DNA of 55,732 nucleotides from an uncultured Ruminococcus sp. (GCF_902762735.1 NZ_CACWPP010000006.1:1-55732); one strand, 5' to 3'. Positions 9,558 to 19,367 are shown, counted from the first letter of the stretch. Translations and numbers: made by a program. The notes: generated by a model from the sequence alone, not told the origin.

Positions 9558-9590
9558 GAAGAAAACAGGAAGATCCGCAGATCTTCCTGT
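9558..9590 (-). terminator. Terminator of the glycogen operon
   Basis: An 11-bp perfect palindromic stem ACAGGAAGATC / GATCTTCCTGT has a 4-nt loop and is followed on the minus strand by TTTTCTTC. It begins directly after the glgA stop. Confidence 0.85.
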
Positions 9591-9596
9591 CCGATC

Positions 9597-11006
9597 TCAT
9601 ATTTCTTCGTAGAGCCTTATGTATTCCTTAGCCGAGCGTTCCCAGCTGAAATCCTGTTTGAAGGCGTTGTTCACCAGTCTGCCCCAGCGCATCTTGTCAT
9701 CGTAGCATGCCCTTGCGCGTATTGTCGCATCGAGCATATCCTGTGCGTTGTAGGTCTTGAAAGTGAAGCCGTTGCCGTTCTCGCCGCCCGCATCTCTGAT
9801 GGTGTCGCGCAGACCGCCTGTCTCACGGACTATCGGGATAGTGCCGTATCGCAGGGCTATCATCTGTGCAAGACCGCACGGTTCGCTCTGTGACGGCATC
9901 AGGAACATGTCTGCACCTGCATATACGCGGCGCGAAAGTTCAGGCACAAAGCCCAGCCGCAGACCTACTCTGTCAGGGTAGCGGTAGTGCATCTCGGTGA
10001 AGAAATCTTCGTATATCTTCTCGCCCGAACCGAGTATCGCGAATTTGTAGCCCAGCCTTATCATATCCTCGAACACATATTTTATAAGGTCAAGACCCTT
10101 GTGTGAAACGAACCTTGTGACTATGCCGATGATGGGTTCTTTGCCTGTGGACATGCCCAGCTCATTTTCAAGGGCATGCTTACAGACTGCTTTGCCTGAT
10201 TTATCGGCGAGGCTGTAATTTTTGGCGATGTTCTTGTCGGTGGCGGGGTCGTAGATGGTCTGGGATATGCCGTTCAGGATACCGCTGAGTTTGTACTGCT
10301 GGCGGACAAGTTCTCTGTCAAGGGAATGCGAGTACCAGGGGTCGAGTATCTCCCATGCGTAGCTGGGTGAGACTGTTGTTACCCTGTCACTGACCTCAAT
10401 GGCGGCTTTGAGGAAGTTCACATCGCCGTCATAGCTCAGCAGATTTGTGTGATACAGCGGTATGCCCATAAGGTCACCGATAATTTCAAGCCCGTACTGA
10501 CCCTGATACTGAATGTTGTGTATCGTGAACACGGTCTTTATATCCTCATAGCCGGGCTGGTAGCGGTAGAATATATCGTAGTAGACAGGCACAAGTGCCG
10601 TCTGCCAGTCGTTGGCATTTATGACATCGGGTTTGAAGTCGATGAATTTCAGCAGTTCAAGCACTGCCCGCGAGAAGAAGATATATCTCTCGGCATCGTC
10701 ATAGAAGCCGTACAGACCGTTTCTTGCGAAGTAATATTCGTTATCCAGCAGGTAGTAGGTAACGCCGTTCTCAACGCCCACGAAAACTCCGCAGTACTGG
10801 TTGCGCCATGCGACGGGTACGGTGAAGTTGGTCACGTAGTTCAGCCTGTCTTTTAGTTCCTGCCTGATGGAACTGTACATCGGCAGAACAACGCGGCAGT
10901 CCTGTCCCAGAGCGTTCAGTGCGGCAGGCAGTGAACCTGCCACATCAGCCAGTCCGCCCGAAGCCACATAAGGCAGACCCTCACTTGCGGTGTAAAGTAT
11001 TTTCAT
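9597..11006 (-). CDS. glgA: Glycogen synthase (ADP-glucose glucosyltransferase)
   Basis: 469 residues, GT5 family. It extends alpha-1,4-glucan from ADP-glucose. Seen: N-terminal KILYTASEGLPYVASGGLADV, NANDWQTALVP, the linker HNIQYQGQYG, and the C-terminal nucleotide-binding ESQSEPCGLAQMIALRYG-type motif with ETGGLRDTI. Start ATG 11006 follows GGAAGGTG; upstream in-frame codons lack a site. Odd: the family's K-x-G-G-L motif near residue 15 reads A-S-G-G-L here, so the ADP-glucose phosphate-binding lysine is absent. It is the last gene of glgB-C-D-A, separated from glgD by a terminator-like hairpin and a family A element. Confidence 0.95.
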   Translation of the reverse strand: MKILYTASEGLPYVASGGLADVAGSLPAALNALGQDCRVVLPMYSSIRQELKDRLNYVTNFTVPVAWRNQYCGVFVGVENGVTYYLLDNEYYFARNGLYGFYDDAERYIFFSRAVLELLKFIDFKPDVINANDWQTALVPVYYDIFYRYQPGYEDIKTVFTIHNIQYQGQYGLEIIGDLMGIPLYHTNLLSYDGDVNFLKAAIEVSDRVTTVSPSYAWEILDPWYSHSLDRELVRQQYKLSGILNGISQTIYDPATDKNIAKNYSLADKSGKAVCKHALENELGMSTGKEPIIGIVTRFVSHKGLDLIKYVFEDMIRLGYKFAILGSGEKIYEDFFTEMHYRYPDRVGLRLGFVPELSRRVYAGADMFLMPSQSEPCGLAQMIALRYGTIPIVRETGGLRDTIRDAGGENGNGFTFKTYNAQDMLDATIRARACYDDKMRWGRLVNNAFKQDFSWERSAKEYIRLYEEI

Positions 11007-11070
11007 AGTATCACCTTCCTTTTTGGTAGATAAAGTCAGCCGCATAAACGGCGGCATGACCGATATTGAT

Positions 11071-11107
11071 AAAAAACCGCACAGCGCCGCCGACGGGCAC
11101 TGTGCGG
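11071..11107 (-). terminator. Terminator between glgD and glgA
   Basis: On the minus strand a stem of CCGCACAG with CTGTGCGG plus inner GC pairs is followed by TTTTTT. It lies between two genes of the same pathway, so it may reduce glgA transcription relative to glgC/glgD, or glgA may have its own start. Confidence 0.8.
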
Positions 11108-11123
11108 CATAAATTCTTTATGC

Positions 11124-11212
11124 GGCTATCCGCGTGATGCTTTGATCTCGGGATAAAATTCGGAGATCTATGTTATCGTTCCCGAAACGGAGCATATCAG
11201 CGGGACAGTCAT
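11124..11212. repeat. Family A element, copy with exact 12-bp target duplication
   Basis: 89 bp bounded by GGCTATCCGCGTGATGC and GCATATCAGCGGGACAGTCAT (the latter at 11192-11212). It is flanked by an exact 12-base direct repeat AATTCTTTATGC at 11112-11123 and 11213-11224. It lies in the glgD-glgA gap. Confidence 0.85.
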
Positions 11213-11235
11213 AATTCTTTATGCAAAGCGGTATA

Positions 11236-12363
11236 TCAGACGGTAGCGCCCTTAGAAACGTACATCTGATATTCAGCGGAACTTGTCAGCACATGCTTTG
11301 GTGCAACGGTAACGTCCTTGTCGGTGATGACATAGTTCATCTGTGCGCCGTCGCCTACCACAGTGCCCTGACCGATTATGCAGTTTTTCAGTTTTGCGCC
11401 CTTGCCTATCTTTACGCCCCTGAACAGCACGCAGTTCTCAACTTCGCCCTCTATTATGCAGCCGTCAGCCACGAGGGAATTTTTAACTATGCAGTCGAGG
11501 TCATACTTAGCAGGCGCGTTGTCGCTGACCTTAGTGTAGATAGACCTCTTTGGAACGAACAGCTTTCTTGCGTTCTCGGGGTCGAGTATATCCATGTTTG
11601 CCTTGAAATATGTATCGGTGGAATTCAGCTTGCTGAAATAGTACTTGTATTCGTAAGCCATTATTTTCAGTTCACTGCATCTCTCCTGAAGTATATCCTT
11701 CTCGAAAGACACCTTGCCTCTTGCGATGGAGTCCTTTATCATATCCACCATAAATTCCATGCTCATAACGAACATGTTCAGACTGCAAGTGCATGTGCCG
11801 CTGAGTTCGGGCTGTATCAGCACGCTTGTGACCTGACCCTCTTCATTGGTGTTCAGCACAGTGGCAGTTTTCAGGTCATCAGATGTATACGGACCTGTGT
11901 GAGACACAACAGTTATATCAGCGCCGCTCTCGATATGCTTTGCAACTATCGGCTTGTAGTCGATGTTGGTGATAACGTCGCAGTCGGTGAGTACCACATA
12001 CTTCGCGGTAGAATGCGAGATGAAGTTCATAGCACCGTAGATAGCTTCTATCCTGCCTCTGTAAAGGGTGCTTTCAACGTTGCCGAAAGGAGGCAGTATA
12101 TACAGACCGCCCTTCTTCCTTGCGAGATCCCACTCTCTTGCACTTCCCAGATGATCGAGAAGTGACTGATAATTGGACTTTGTTATAACACCGACTTCGG
12201 AGATGCCGCTGTTTACCATGTTGGACAGAGGGAAATCTATCAGGCGGTATCTTCCGCCGAACATTACAGAACCCATAGTCCTGTTCTTTGTCATATCGCC
12301 GAGAGTCGTGTCGTGCATGTTAGCGAAAACAAGACCCAGTACATTACCCATATTAACTTCCAT
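11236..12363 (-). CDS. glgD: Glucose-1-phosphate adenylyltransferase, GlgD subunit
   Basis: 375 residues. GlgD is the catalytically weak or inactive partner of GlgC in Firmicutes; GlgC-GlgD heteromers make ADP-glucose. Seen: a nucleotidyltransferase domain in which the GGxGxRL signature is degenerate (LVFANMHDTTLGDMTKNR), followed by GGRYRLIDFPLSNMVNSGI as in GlgC. The C-terminal half is a left-handed beta-helix (hexapeptide-type turns such as LVADGCIIEGEVENCVLF). It sits 18 bases after glgC with AAAGGAG before the start. A second in-frame ATG four codons later is less well spaced. Confidence 0.95.
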   Translation of the reverse strand: MEVNMGNVLGLVFANMHDTTLGDMTKNRTMGSVMFGGRYRLIDFPLSNMVNSGISEVGVITKSNYQSLLDHLGSAREWDLARKKGGLYILPPFGNVESTLYRGRIEAIYGAMNFISHSTAKYVVLTDCDVITNIDYKPIVAKHIESGADITVVSHTGPYTSDDLKTATVLNTNEEGQVTSVLIQPELSGTCTCSLNMFVMSMEFMVDMIKDSIARGKVSFEKDILQERCSELKIMAYEYKYYFSKLNSTDTYFKANMDILDPENARKLFVPKRSIYTKVSDNAPAKYDLDCIVKNSLVADGCIIEGEVENCVLFRGVKIGKGAKLKNCIIGQGTVVGDGAQMNYVITDKDVTVAPKHVLTSSAEYQMYVSKGATV

Positions 12364-12381
12364 TTTACCCGGTCTCCTTTC

Positions 12382-13584
12382 TTACATATCTTCGTAGATT
12401 ATTGCTTTCGGCAGAACGTTGCTTCCGTCGGATATGGTCAGGTTGTGACCCACCACTGCAACGCCCCAGCTGTCCTTGTCCTCGATGGTCTCGGGACGCG
12501 CACCTATCTGGCAGTTCTCGCCGATCACGGAGTTTTCGCCGACTATCGCATATTCTACTTTAGCGCCTTTCTTTACGACAGCGCCCGGCATGAGTATCGA
12601 GTCATATATAACAGCGCCTTCTTCGACTATAACGCCGTCTGAGATCATGGAGAACTCAACAGAACCGTCGATGACGCAGCCCTCAGTTACCATAGAGTTC
12701 TGCACCTGCGCGTTCTTGCCGATACTCTGCGGAGGGTATACAGGGTTTCTGGAATATATCTTCCAGTTGGGGTCATACAGGTCGATCGGGATATTTGGGT
12801 TGATAAGATCCATGTTTGCTTCCCACAGCGAGTCTATCGTGCCCACATCTTTCCAGTAGCCGTCAAATCTGTAAGCCACCAGCTTTTCGCCTGCTTCGCG
12901 CATATCGGGGATTATGTTCTTGCCGAAGTCCTTTGAAGCAGTCTCGTCCTTTTCATTGGCGATGAGGTAAGCACGCAGTTTCTCCCATGTGAAGATATAG
13001 ATACCCATTGAAGCCAGAGTAGATCTCGGGTTCTTGGGCTTTTCCTCGAAGTCGATTATATTATCATCGGCATCGGTTATCATTATACCGAAACGGCTGG
13101 CTTCTTCCTTAGGCACGTCCAGCACCGCGATGGTAGCGGCGGCTTTCTTTGACTTGTGGAATTCCAGCATTTTATTGTAGTCCATCTTGTAGATGTGGTC
13201 GCCCGAAAGCACGACTACGTACTCGGGGTCATATCTGTCGATGAAGCCGATATTCTGATAGATAGCGTTTGCCGTGCCTGAATACCAGTCAGCGCCCGTT
13301 GCTTTCTGATAAGGGGGAAGCACATGTACGCCGCCGTGGATACGGTCCAAGTCCCAGGGCTGACCGTTTCCTATGTACTCATTCAGCACCAGCGGCTGAT
13401 ACTGAGTCAGAACGCCCACCGTGTCTATACCTGAATTTATGCAGTTAGACAGAGGGAAATCAATGATACGATACTTAGCGCCGAAAGGCACTGCGGGCTT
13501 TGCCACGTCCTGCGTCAGGGCATAAAGTCTGCTGCCTTGACCGCCTGCCAGTAGCATAGCCACACATTCTTTTTTGTTGAACAT
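12382..13584 (-). CDS. glgC: Glucose-1-phosphate adenylyltransferase, catalytic subunit GlgC
   Basis: 400 residues. It makes ADP-glucose from glucose 1-phosphate and ATP, the committed step of bacterial glycogen synthesis. Seen: the intact signature [16 protein letters not shown] with [19 protein letters not shown]. Also seen are the glucose-1-phosphate site region ([19 protein letters not shown]), and a C-terminal beta-helix with [16 protein letters not shown]. The start is ATG 13584, preceded by GGGTGA about 6 nt away; an in-frame TTG at 13602 lacks a site. Its partner GlgD follows directly. Confidence 0.97.
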   Translation of the reverse strand: MFNKKECVAMLLAGGQGSRLYALTQDVAKPAVPFGAKYRIIDFPLSNCINSGIDTVGVLTQYQPLVLNEYIGNGQPWDLDRIHGGVHVLPPYQKATGADWYSGTANAIYQNIGFIDRYDPEYVVVLSGDHIYKMDYNKMLEFHKSKKAAATIAVLDVPKEEASRFGIMITDADDNIIDFEEKPKNPRSTLASMGIYIFTWEKLRAYLIANEKDETASKDFGKNIIPDMREAGEKLVAYRFDGYWKDVGTIDSLWEANMDLINPNIPIDLYDPNWKIYSRNPVYPPQSIGKNAQVQNSMVTEGCVIDGSVEFSMISDGVIVEEGAVIYDSILMPGAVVKKGAKVEYAIVGENSVIGENCQIGARPETIEDKDSWGVAVVGHNLTISDGSNVLPKAIIYEDM

Positions 13585-13676
13585 AAAAATTTCACCCACC
13601 AAATCATTTTTTCTAGTGTTTATTTCTTCACGTCCCGCAGTGATGGAAGCGGGGCGGTAAGCTGTCTTTATTTATC

Positions 13677-13830
13677 GCAGTTATCCCGCTGACACACCAT
13701 AAAACCGCGTTTTTGGGGAATATAAAGCAGTCAGCATATCTTCCCCGCCGCAGGCGCAGGAAGATATGTAACGTTCGATCAGACTTGTGTTCGACGTATT
13801 TCTGTTCGGTGTGTTAATGGGGACAGTCAT
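13677..13830. repeat. Family A element, copy 3
   Basis: 154 bp between glgB and glgC. Left end GCAGTTATCCCGCTGACAC, right end GTGTTAATGGGGACAGTCAT, with the internal hairpin ATATCTTCCCCGCC...GGAAGATAT at about 13737-13769. Flanks TTTATTTATC and ATTATTTCTC are similar and may be a decayed target duplication. Confidence 0.75.
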
Positions 13831-13845
13831 ATTATTTCTCAGCCG

Positions 13846-15786
13846 TCAGTTAGATGCGGCTTGCTTTGCTTTTTTAGTGCTGTCAGTCTTTTCCTCGTCC
13901 TTTTTCACCTCAAAGTACATGCAGGCGAAAGGCGGTATATCTATGCATACAGACTGGCTGAAATTGTGCATCGGAACGTCCTGTGACTTCACCGTACCGT
14001 TGGTCATCGGTGCGCCGTCGGGCGATGCCGAGTTGAACACTTCGGTATACTTGCCCTTGTAAGGCACGCCGAAGCAGTAGCTTTTCCTTTCGACAGGCAC
14101 AAAGTTGCACAGCACGATGACCTCGTTGGCATCTTTGTCAAATCTGCGGAAGATTATTATGCTCTGGCGGAAGTCGTCGTTTGCTATCCAGCTGAAGCCC
14201 GACCAGTCAAAGTCCTTCTGCCAGAACTGCGGGTGATCGAGATAGAAGTGGTTTAGCCGCTTTGAGAATGCCAGGTAGTTGCGGTGGTTCTCGTACTCAT
14301 CGACTAAGAACCACTCCAGACCGTTCTCATAGTCCCACTCACGGAACTGCGCGAACTCAGTACCCATGAACATCAGCTTTTTGCCGGGATGCGCCATCAT
14401 ATATGCGTTGAACAGCTTGCACTGCTCGAACTTTTTATCCACATCGCCGCCGTACATCTTGTTGACCAGCGAAGCCTTGCCGTGTACCACCTCGTCATGT
14501 GAGATGGGCAGCACGAAATTCTCTGAAAAAGCGTAGAAGAACGAGAATGTCAGCATATCGTGGTGGAACGCCCTGTCGATGGGGTCATAGCTCATATATT
14601 TGAGCATATCGTTCATCCAGCCCATGTTCCACTTGAAATTGAAGCCCAGACCGCCATCGGTGACGGGCTTTGTTACCATCGGCCATGCGGTGGATTCCTC
14701 AGCTATCATCAGCACAGTGGGGCATCTTGAGAACACAGCAGTGTTCAGGTCACGCAAAAACTGCACAGCTTCCAGGTTCTCATGTCCGCCGTAGATGTTC
14801 GGTGTCCACTCGCCGTCGCGCCTGTCATAGTCGAGGTACAGCATCGAAGCCACCGCATCAACGCGCAGACCGTCTATGTGGTACTGTTCTATCCAATACA
14901 GCGCATTTGAGATAAGGAAACTCTTGACCTCGTTCCTGCCGTAGTCGAACACTCTTGTGCCCCACGCCAGGTGATCCCTCTTCTTGGGGTCGGCGTACTC
15001 GTAGGAAGCGCCGCCGTCAAATTCAAACAGCCCCGCCTCATCTCTTGGGAAGTGTGCAGGCACCCAGTCAAGTATAACAGATATTTCAGCCTGATGGAAC
15101 AGGTCGATCATCGCCATGAACTCATGGGGCGTACCGAAGCGCGAGGTAGGCGCATAGTAGCCTATCCCCTGATAGCCCCACGAACCGTCAAACGGGAACT
15201 CTGCCAGCGGCATGAACTCTATGTGAGTATAGCCCATCTCTTTGAGATAGGGTATTATCGCCTTAGCAAACTTTGTGTAGGAATAATACACGCCGTCATC
15301 GCAGCTTTTCCACGAATTCAGGTGTACTTCGTAAATATTCATCGGGCAGTTGTAGACATCTTTGGTCTTGCGTGCCTCCTGCCACTTCTTATCCTGCCAC
15401 TCATAGCCTTCCAGGTCGAATATCTTCGAGCCTGTCTGCGGTTTCAGCTCCATATGAGTGCCGTATGGGTCGGCTTTATAGTGGCGCTTGCCGTCACAGC
15501 CGTCTATGCAGAATTTGTATGTGTCGTATGTTTTTAAGCCTTCGATGAAAGTCTCCCAGACCTCCGACTCAGCTATTTTTTCCATTGGGTTTTTATCGTC
15601 ATTCCAGTCGTTGAAATCGCCCACCAGCGATACGGCTGTGGCTTTAGCCGCCCAGACACGGAAATAATAACCTTTTTTACCGTCCTTTTCGCCTTTATGA
15701 CAGCCCAGAAAACGGTAAGTTTCCATATTTGTGCCGTTGTGGAAAAGGTAAAGGGGTATCTCATATTCCTTAGGGATCTTATCCAT
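13846..15786 (-). CDS. glgB: 1,4-alpha-glucan branching enzyme
   Basis: 646 residues, GH13 family. It introduces alpha-1,6 branches into glycogen. Seen: an N-terminal CBM48-like domain (YYFRVWAAKATAVSLVGDFN), a (beta/alpha)8 domain with nucleophile region GLRVDAVAS near residue 307, acid/base IAEESTAWP near 362, and ISHDEVVHGK near 427. The C-terminal beta domain is followed by a lysine-rich tail that looks dispensable. It is the first gene of the glycogen operon, with a promoter 90-115 bases upstream. Confidence 0.97.
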   Translation of the reverse strand: MDKIPKEYEIPLYLFHNGTNMETYRFLGCHKGEKDGKKGYYFRVWAAKATAVSLVGDFNDWNDDKNPMEKIAESEVWETFIEGLKTYDTYKFCIDGCDGKRHYKADPYGTHMELKPQTGSKIFDLEGYEWQDKKWQEARKTKDVYNCPMNIYEVHLNSWKSCDDGVYYSYTKFAKAIIPYLKEMGYTHIEFMPLAEFPFDGSWGYQGIGYYAPTSRFGTPHEFMAMIDLFHQAEISVILDWVPAHFPRDEAGLFEFDGGASYEYADPKKRDHLAWGTRVFDYGRNEVKSFLISNALYWIEQYHIDGLRVDAVASMLYLDYDRRDGEWTPNIYGGHENLEAVQFLRDLNTAVFSRCPTVLMIAEESTAWPMVTKPVTDGGLGFNFKWNMGWMNDMLKYMSYDPIDRAFHHDMLTFSFFYAFSENFVLPISHDEVVHGKASLVNKMYGGDVDKKFEQCKLFNAYMMAHPGKKLMFMGTEFAQFREWDYENGLEWFLVDEYENHRNYLAFSKRLNHFYLDHPQFWQKDFDWSGFSWIANDDFRQSIIIFRRFDKDANEVIVLCNFVPVERKSYCFGVPYKGKYTEVFNSASPDGAPMTNGTVKSQDVPMHNFSQSVCIDIPPFACMYFEVKKDEEKTDSTKKAKQAASN

Positions 15787-15873
15787 GAAAACACTTGCCT
15801 CCTTACAATGAACAGGGCAGATATGCCGTCAGCTGTTGCAGTTTTGGCATAATTATCCCTTTTTTATATACTT

Positions 15874-15902
15874 ATTTTAACTCTTTTTTAATAATTTTTC
15901 AA
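15874..15902 (-). promoter_or_regulatory. Promoter of the glycogen operon
   Basis: Minus strand TTGAAA, 17-nt spacer, TAAAAT. The segment GAGTTAAAAT occurs twice (once covering the -10, once about 55 bases upstream). The remaining AT-rich sequence to 16019 shows no gene. Confidence 0.7.
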
Positions 15903-16019
15903 GGGGTTTTGTGATTGTTTTCAACTTCTTACATATTTTAACTCTTAACTTTGTGAAAAATGTATAGTGCATTCTAAAAATGTACACCATATATTTAGGA
16001 ATAATTTACAACTAACGGG

Positions 16020-18329
16020 TCATTCACTGCGCAGTGAGACCAGTGCCGCCATAATGGTCAGGTCATCGGCACGTTTGCAGTGCCTCCGTTCGAGTGCGAT
16101 ACTGCCCAGCATCTGCACCAGTTCGTCCGCATCGTCTATATCAAGCTCTGCGGCTGTCTGCGCGAGATATTCCGCCGTATCGTCATCTGCGCCGTCGGAG
16201 GTCATAATTATAATATCTCCGTCGAACAGTTTTATCTCACACTTGTCGGGCGGGCAGGCATCGAGTATGCCTGCGGGGAAGGAAATGCCGCCCAGCGGCA
16301 TCACCGAACCGTCGCGGCAGAGGTAGCTTTTCACCGCGCCCGCTTTCAGCAGAGATGCCCGCCCTCCGCAGAGGTCTATGCGCAGCATGTCCATCGTTGC
16401 GAAGCTCTCCTCCCAGCCCTTGACGCGGAGCATCGCGGATACCAGACGGTGTACTGTGGTCATTGAAAGCCCTGAGACAAGCAGTTTGCGCGTCAGGCTT
16501 ACCGTGAATGCCGAATCGAGCCTTGCGCGTTTGCCCGTACCCATGCCGTCCGACAGCAGGAGATATTTCTCACTGCCGCCCATATCGAATATATCACTGC
16601 TGTCCCCCGAATATTCGCCGCTTGCCGATGCCGAGAACACTGCGGCTTCGGCTTGGTAGGCGGGAAGTTCGGCAAATGAAAGGCGCGTGACACCTGCTTC
16701 CTCCGTAATATCGGGCAGACCCATATCACAGTCGAGCAGTGACGACACTGAAGCGGTGAGCTTTGCTATATCGCCCGTAAATTCGCCGTTTATAAAAGCA
16801 TCTGCACGGCGGCAGAGGTCATCATCGACATATACGCAGACTTTCGCCCCGCGACAGCCCATAGAAGAGAGCTGTTCACACATCCTTGCGGAAAGCCCCG
16901 CATCTATCGAGCGCACCTTTGAAGAACGGAAGCTGAGGTCAGCCAGTATCTCTTCCATAGAAAGAAGCTGATCTGTCAGCATGGAACGCAGTTCGCGCAT
17001 GCGGATATTCTCGGCTTTGTCTTTGAGTACGCGCCTGCCCATATCATTGAAGGCATCTGCTAAGAACGCGGGTCGGTCGCAGCACAGCACCGCTTTGCCC
17101 GCCTGTTCGGCAGTGACAGTATCTCCTCTGTCTAACAGTGACTGGAGATGCGCAAAGCGCTCGGCGGTATCCTGTCCCTCTTCAAAACATCGGCTGTGAG
17201 AGGGGCAATCGGCGCAGACGAAATTCTGCACATCTGACGAAGCGCTCCTTGAAACGGTGTTCCTGTCCATAGTGACAGTCACCATATCGAGCCGCCTGCG
17301 TATCTCGCCCAGAGTCCTGCCTGCCATCGTCAGCCGTGCGGCAGTGGTGCGGCTGACTATCTCGGGCGTGCTGCTGAACCCTGAGATGCGTTTGCTCAGC
17401 CGTCTTATCCTGCTTGTGGGAATGATTATGAAAAGCAGTGAACCTGCGGCGATGTCAGCGAACATGTGGTAGGTATCGCCGTTCACACCGACAGCCACAA
17501 GGCTTATCAGTGATGACACCATAAAGCTCATCACAGCCGCAAGACTGCCAAAACGGACGAATGCGCCGCATATCAGTCCCGCAGTCGCGAGAAGCAGTGT
17601 GTTGCGGGCAAGGCTCGGGTCGCTGATAAGTACGCCGCATGCTGTCAGTGCGCCCACCACAGCTCCACCGAAACTGCGGTATTTTGCCGCCGCATGCAGT
17701 AATATGAACGCGCCCAGCGCCCGTCCGGGATTGACTGCGAATATATTCACCGAAGAGAAGATGCTGACTGCCGCTATGTAGAACATGCCGACAAAAACGC
17801 CGTTCATGCCCGTGAGGTCGAATACGCCGCTTCGCTGTGCGGAAGTAAGCACCATCTTTGCGATGTATACGGTACAGCCTGCCATCAGTGAATTTATCAT
17901 GCGCATCGAAGCCACATAGAAGTCCGTAGGCACGGCGGCTGTCACCACGCAGGAGAACAGCATGAACACGCCTGTTACCACCAGCGAACGGTATATCGGT
18001 TCATCGCGGCGTTCACCGAACGGGTCGATGAAATGTATGGCTGTGATGACCAGCACAGAGCAGATCTGCACTATGCCCGCTTCTATCCCGCGATTGAGCA
18101 GGAAAGCCGTCAGCGTGCCGAGAAACGAAAATATCGGGTAACTGCCTGACAGTGCCGCCGCCGCCCCGCACATGAATGACGGAAATCCCAGCGTCACCGA
18201 AAGCCCCGTTATCAGCCCGCCCGCGTATGCAGCGGCTTTATATCCGAGTTTTCTGCTTTTTCCCGCACGATCCGTGTCAGATCGGCACGGTGCTGTTGTC
18301 TGTGCTGTTTGTTTTACTTTTTGTAGCAT
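16020..18329 (-). CDS. spoIIE: Stage II sporulation protein E (PP2C-type phosphatase)
   Basis: 769 residues. SpoIIE dephosphorylates the anti-anti-sigma factor SpoIIAA to release sigma-F and acts at the polar septum. Seen: about eight to ten membrane segments in residues 30-300, a central region with a DCPSHSRCF cysteine cluster, and a C-terminal PP2C domain with LLSDGMGTGKRA near residue 590 and MTSDGADDD near 710, the metal-binding aspartates. Start ATG 18329 was chosen because GGGGGAC lies 9 nt upstream; a GTG three codons earlier touches that site. It lies next to rsmA, same strand. It suggests a full or residual sporulation programme. Confidence 0.93.
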   Translation of the reverse strand: MLQKVKQTAQTTAPCRSDTDRAGKSRKLGYKAAAYAGGLITGLSVTLGFPSFMCGAAAALSGSYPIFSFLGTLTAFLLNRGIEAGIVQICSVLVITAIHFIDPFGERRDEPIYRSLVVTGVFMLFSCVVTAAVPTDFYVASMRMINSLMAGCTVYIAKMVLTSAQRSGVFDLTGMNGVFVGMFYIAAVSIFSSVNIFAVNPGRALGAFILLHAAAKYRSFGGAVVGALTACGVLISDPSLARNTLLLATAGLICGAFVRFGSLAAVMSFMVSSLISLVAVGVNGDTYHMFADIAAGSLLFIIIPTSRIRRLSKRISGFSSTPEIVSRTTAARLTMAGRTLGEIRRRLDMVTVTMDRNTVSRSASSDVQNFVCADCPSHSRCFEEGQDTAERFAHLQSLLDRGDTVTAEQAGKAVLCCDRPAFLADAFNDMGRRVLKDKAENIRMRELRSMLTDQLLSMEEILADLSFRSSKVRSIDAGLSARMCEQLSSMGCRGAKVCVYVDDDLCRRADAFINGEFTGDIAKLTASVSSLLDCDMGLPDITEEAGVTRLSFAELPAYQAEAAVFSASASGEYSGDSSDIFDMGGSEKYLLLSDGMGTGKRARLDSAFTVSLTRKLLVSGLSMTTVHRLVSAMLRVKGWEESFATMDMLRIDLCGGRASLLKAGAVKSYLCRDGSVMPLGGISFPAGILDACPPDKCEIKLFDGDIIIMTSDGADDDTAEYLAQTAAELDIDDADELVQMLGSIALERRHCKRADDLTIMAALVSLRSE

Positions 18330-18400
18330 ATTTATCACGTCCCCCGAATAGAATACTGTTTCTACATTCTATCACTGAGGGGGCGCGAAAACTGTCACAT

Positions 18401-19261
18401 TTATGTAAGTTTTCTGAGTTTTTCGCTGAAAGAGACAAGCTCGTTCATTTTCAGCTGTTCGGGACGTACAGTGGCGCTCATGCCGCATTCTTCCACGACC
18501 TGAGTGACCGCCGCCTTATCCAGCCCCAGCCCCGATGAAACAGAGTTCACCAGAGTTTTGCGGCGCTGTGAAAATGCCGCTTTGACCATTCTGAAAAAGA
18601 ATGCTTCATCGGTAACGCCTGCGGGAGTCTCCTCTTTTATGTCGAACCGCACCACACAGCTGTCCACGTTGGGCGCGGGCATGAAGCTGCCGCGCGAAAC
18701 ATTGAAAAGTATCTTCGGTACGGAGAAGTAGTTGACCGCCACCGAGACAGCGCCCATATCCCGTGTGCCAACAGGGGCGCAGAGGCGTGTGCCCGCTTCC
18801 TTCTGCACCATTACGGTGACTGAGCGTATCCTCAGCCGCTGTTCGAGAAGCATCATAAGTATGGGCGAGGTTATGTAATAGGGCAGGTTGGCGCAGACCG
18901 CCACCTCCAGCCCGTCAAATTCATCTTCTATCAGCTTGTGCAGGTCTACCTCCATGACATCGGCATTTATGACCTTTACGTTGTCATGTTCGGCGAGGGT
19001 CTCCTCCAGCACGGGGATAAGGCGTTCATCTATCTCGATGGCGACTACCTTATCGGCGCGTTTGGCAAGTTCGTTCGTCAGCACGCCGACACCTGTGCCT
19101 ATCTCGATAACGCCGAAGCCTTTTTTTGCGTTGCCCATCTCGGCTATGCGCGGGCAGACAGACGGATTGACCAGAAAATTCTGCCCCAGCGCCTTTGAAA
19201 AAGTGAAGCCGTGACGCTGCATGACATCTTTTATGACACCAATATTTGAAAGATTATCCAT
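18401..19261 (-). CDS. rsmA: 16S rRNA dimethyladenosine transferase
   Basis: 286 residues (also called KsgA). It dimethylates two adjacent adenosines in helix 45 of 16S rRNA during 30S maturation. Seen: SAM-binding Rossmann motifs LGQNFLVNP, VIEIGTGVGVLTNEL, AIEIDERLIP, the catalytic ANLPYYITSPI, and the C-terminal helical domain with FSQRRKTLVNS. It has its own promoter at 19339-19367 and GGGAG before the ATG. spoIIE follows 71 bases downstream and may be co-transcribed. Confidence 0.97.
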   Translation of the reverse strand: MDNLSNIGVIKDVMQRHGFTFSKALGQNFLVNPSVCPRIAEMGNAKKGFGVIEIGTGVGVLTNELAKRADKVVAIEIDERLIPVLEETLAEHDNVKVINADVMEVDLHKLIEDEFDGLEVAVCANLPYYITSPILMMLLEQRLRIRSVTVMVQKEAGTRLCAPVGTRDMGAVSVAVNYFSVPKILFNVSRGSFMPAPNVDSCVVRFDIKEETPAGVTDEAFFFRMVKAAFSQRRKTLVNSVSSGLGLDKAAVTQVVEECGMSATVRPEQLKMNELVSFSEKLRKLT

Positions 19262-19338
19262 TTTAAACTCCCGTAGTTGTGTGAGATAACAGGGTGCGAA
19301 TTGCCGCTCCGATATACAGAACGGTCATAGATATTACA

Positions 19339-19367
19339 ATTTTAGCATAACACGGAGTTTAAGTCAA
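19339..19367 (-). promoter_or_regulatory. Promoter of rsmA
   Basis: Minus strand TTGACT, 17-nt spacer, TAAAAT, with a TG one base before the -10. The start site would lie about 70 nt before the gene. Confidence 0.75.

Noticed and set aside
11221-12165. 314-codon open frame on the plus strand opposite glgD
   Set aside because: It is antisense to a clearly conserved glgD, lacks a good RBS, and its translation is Cys/His/Tyr-rich with no recognisable family, as expected of a shadow frame.
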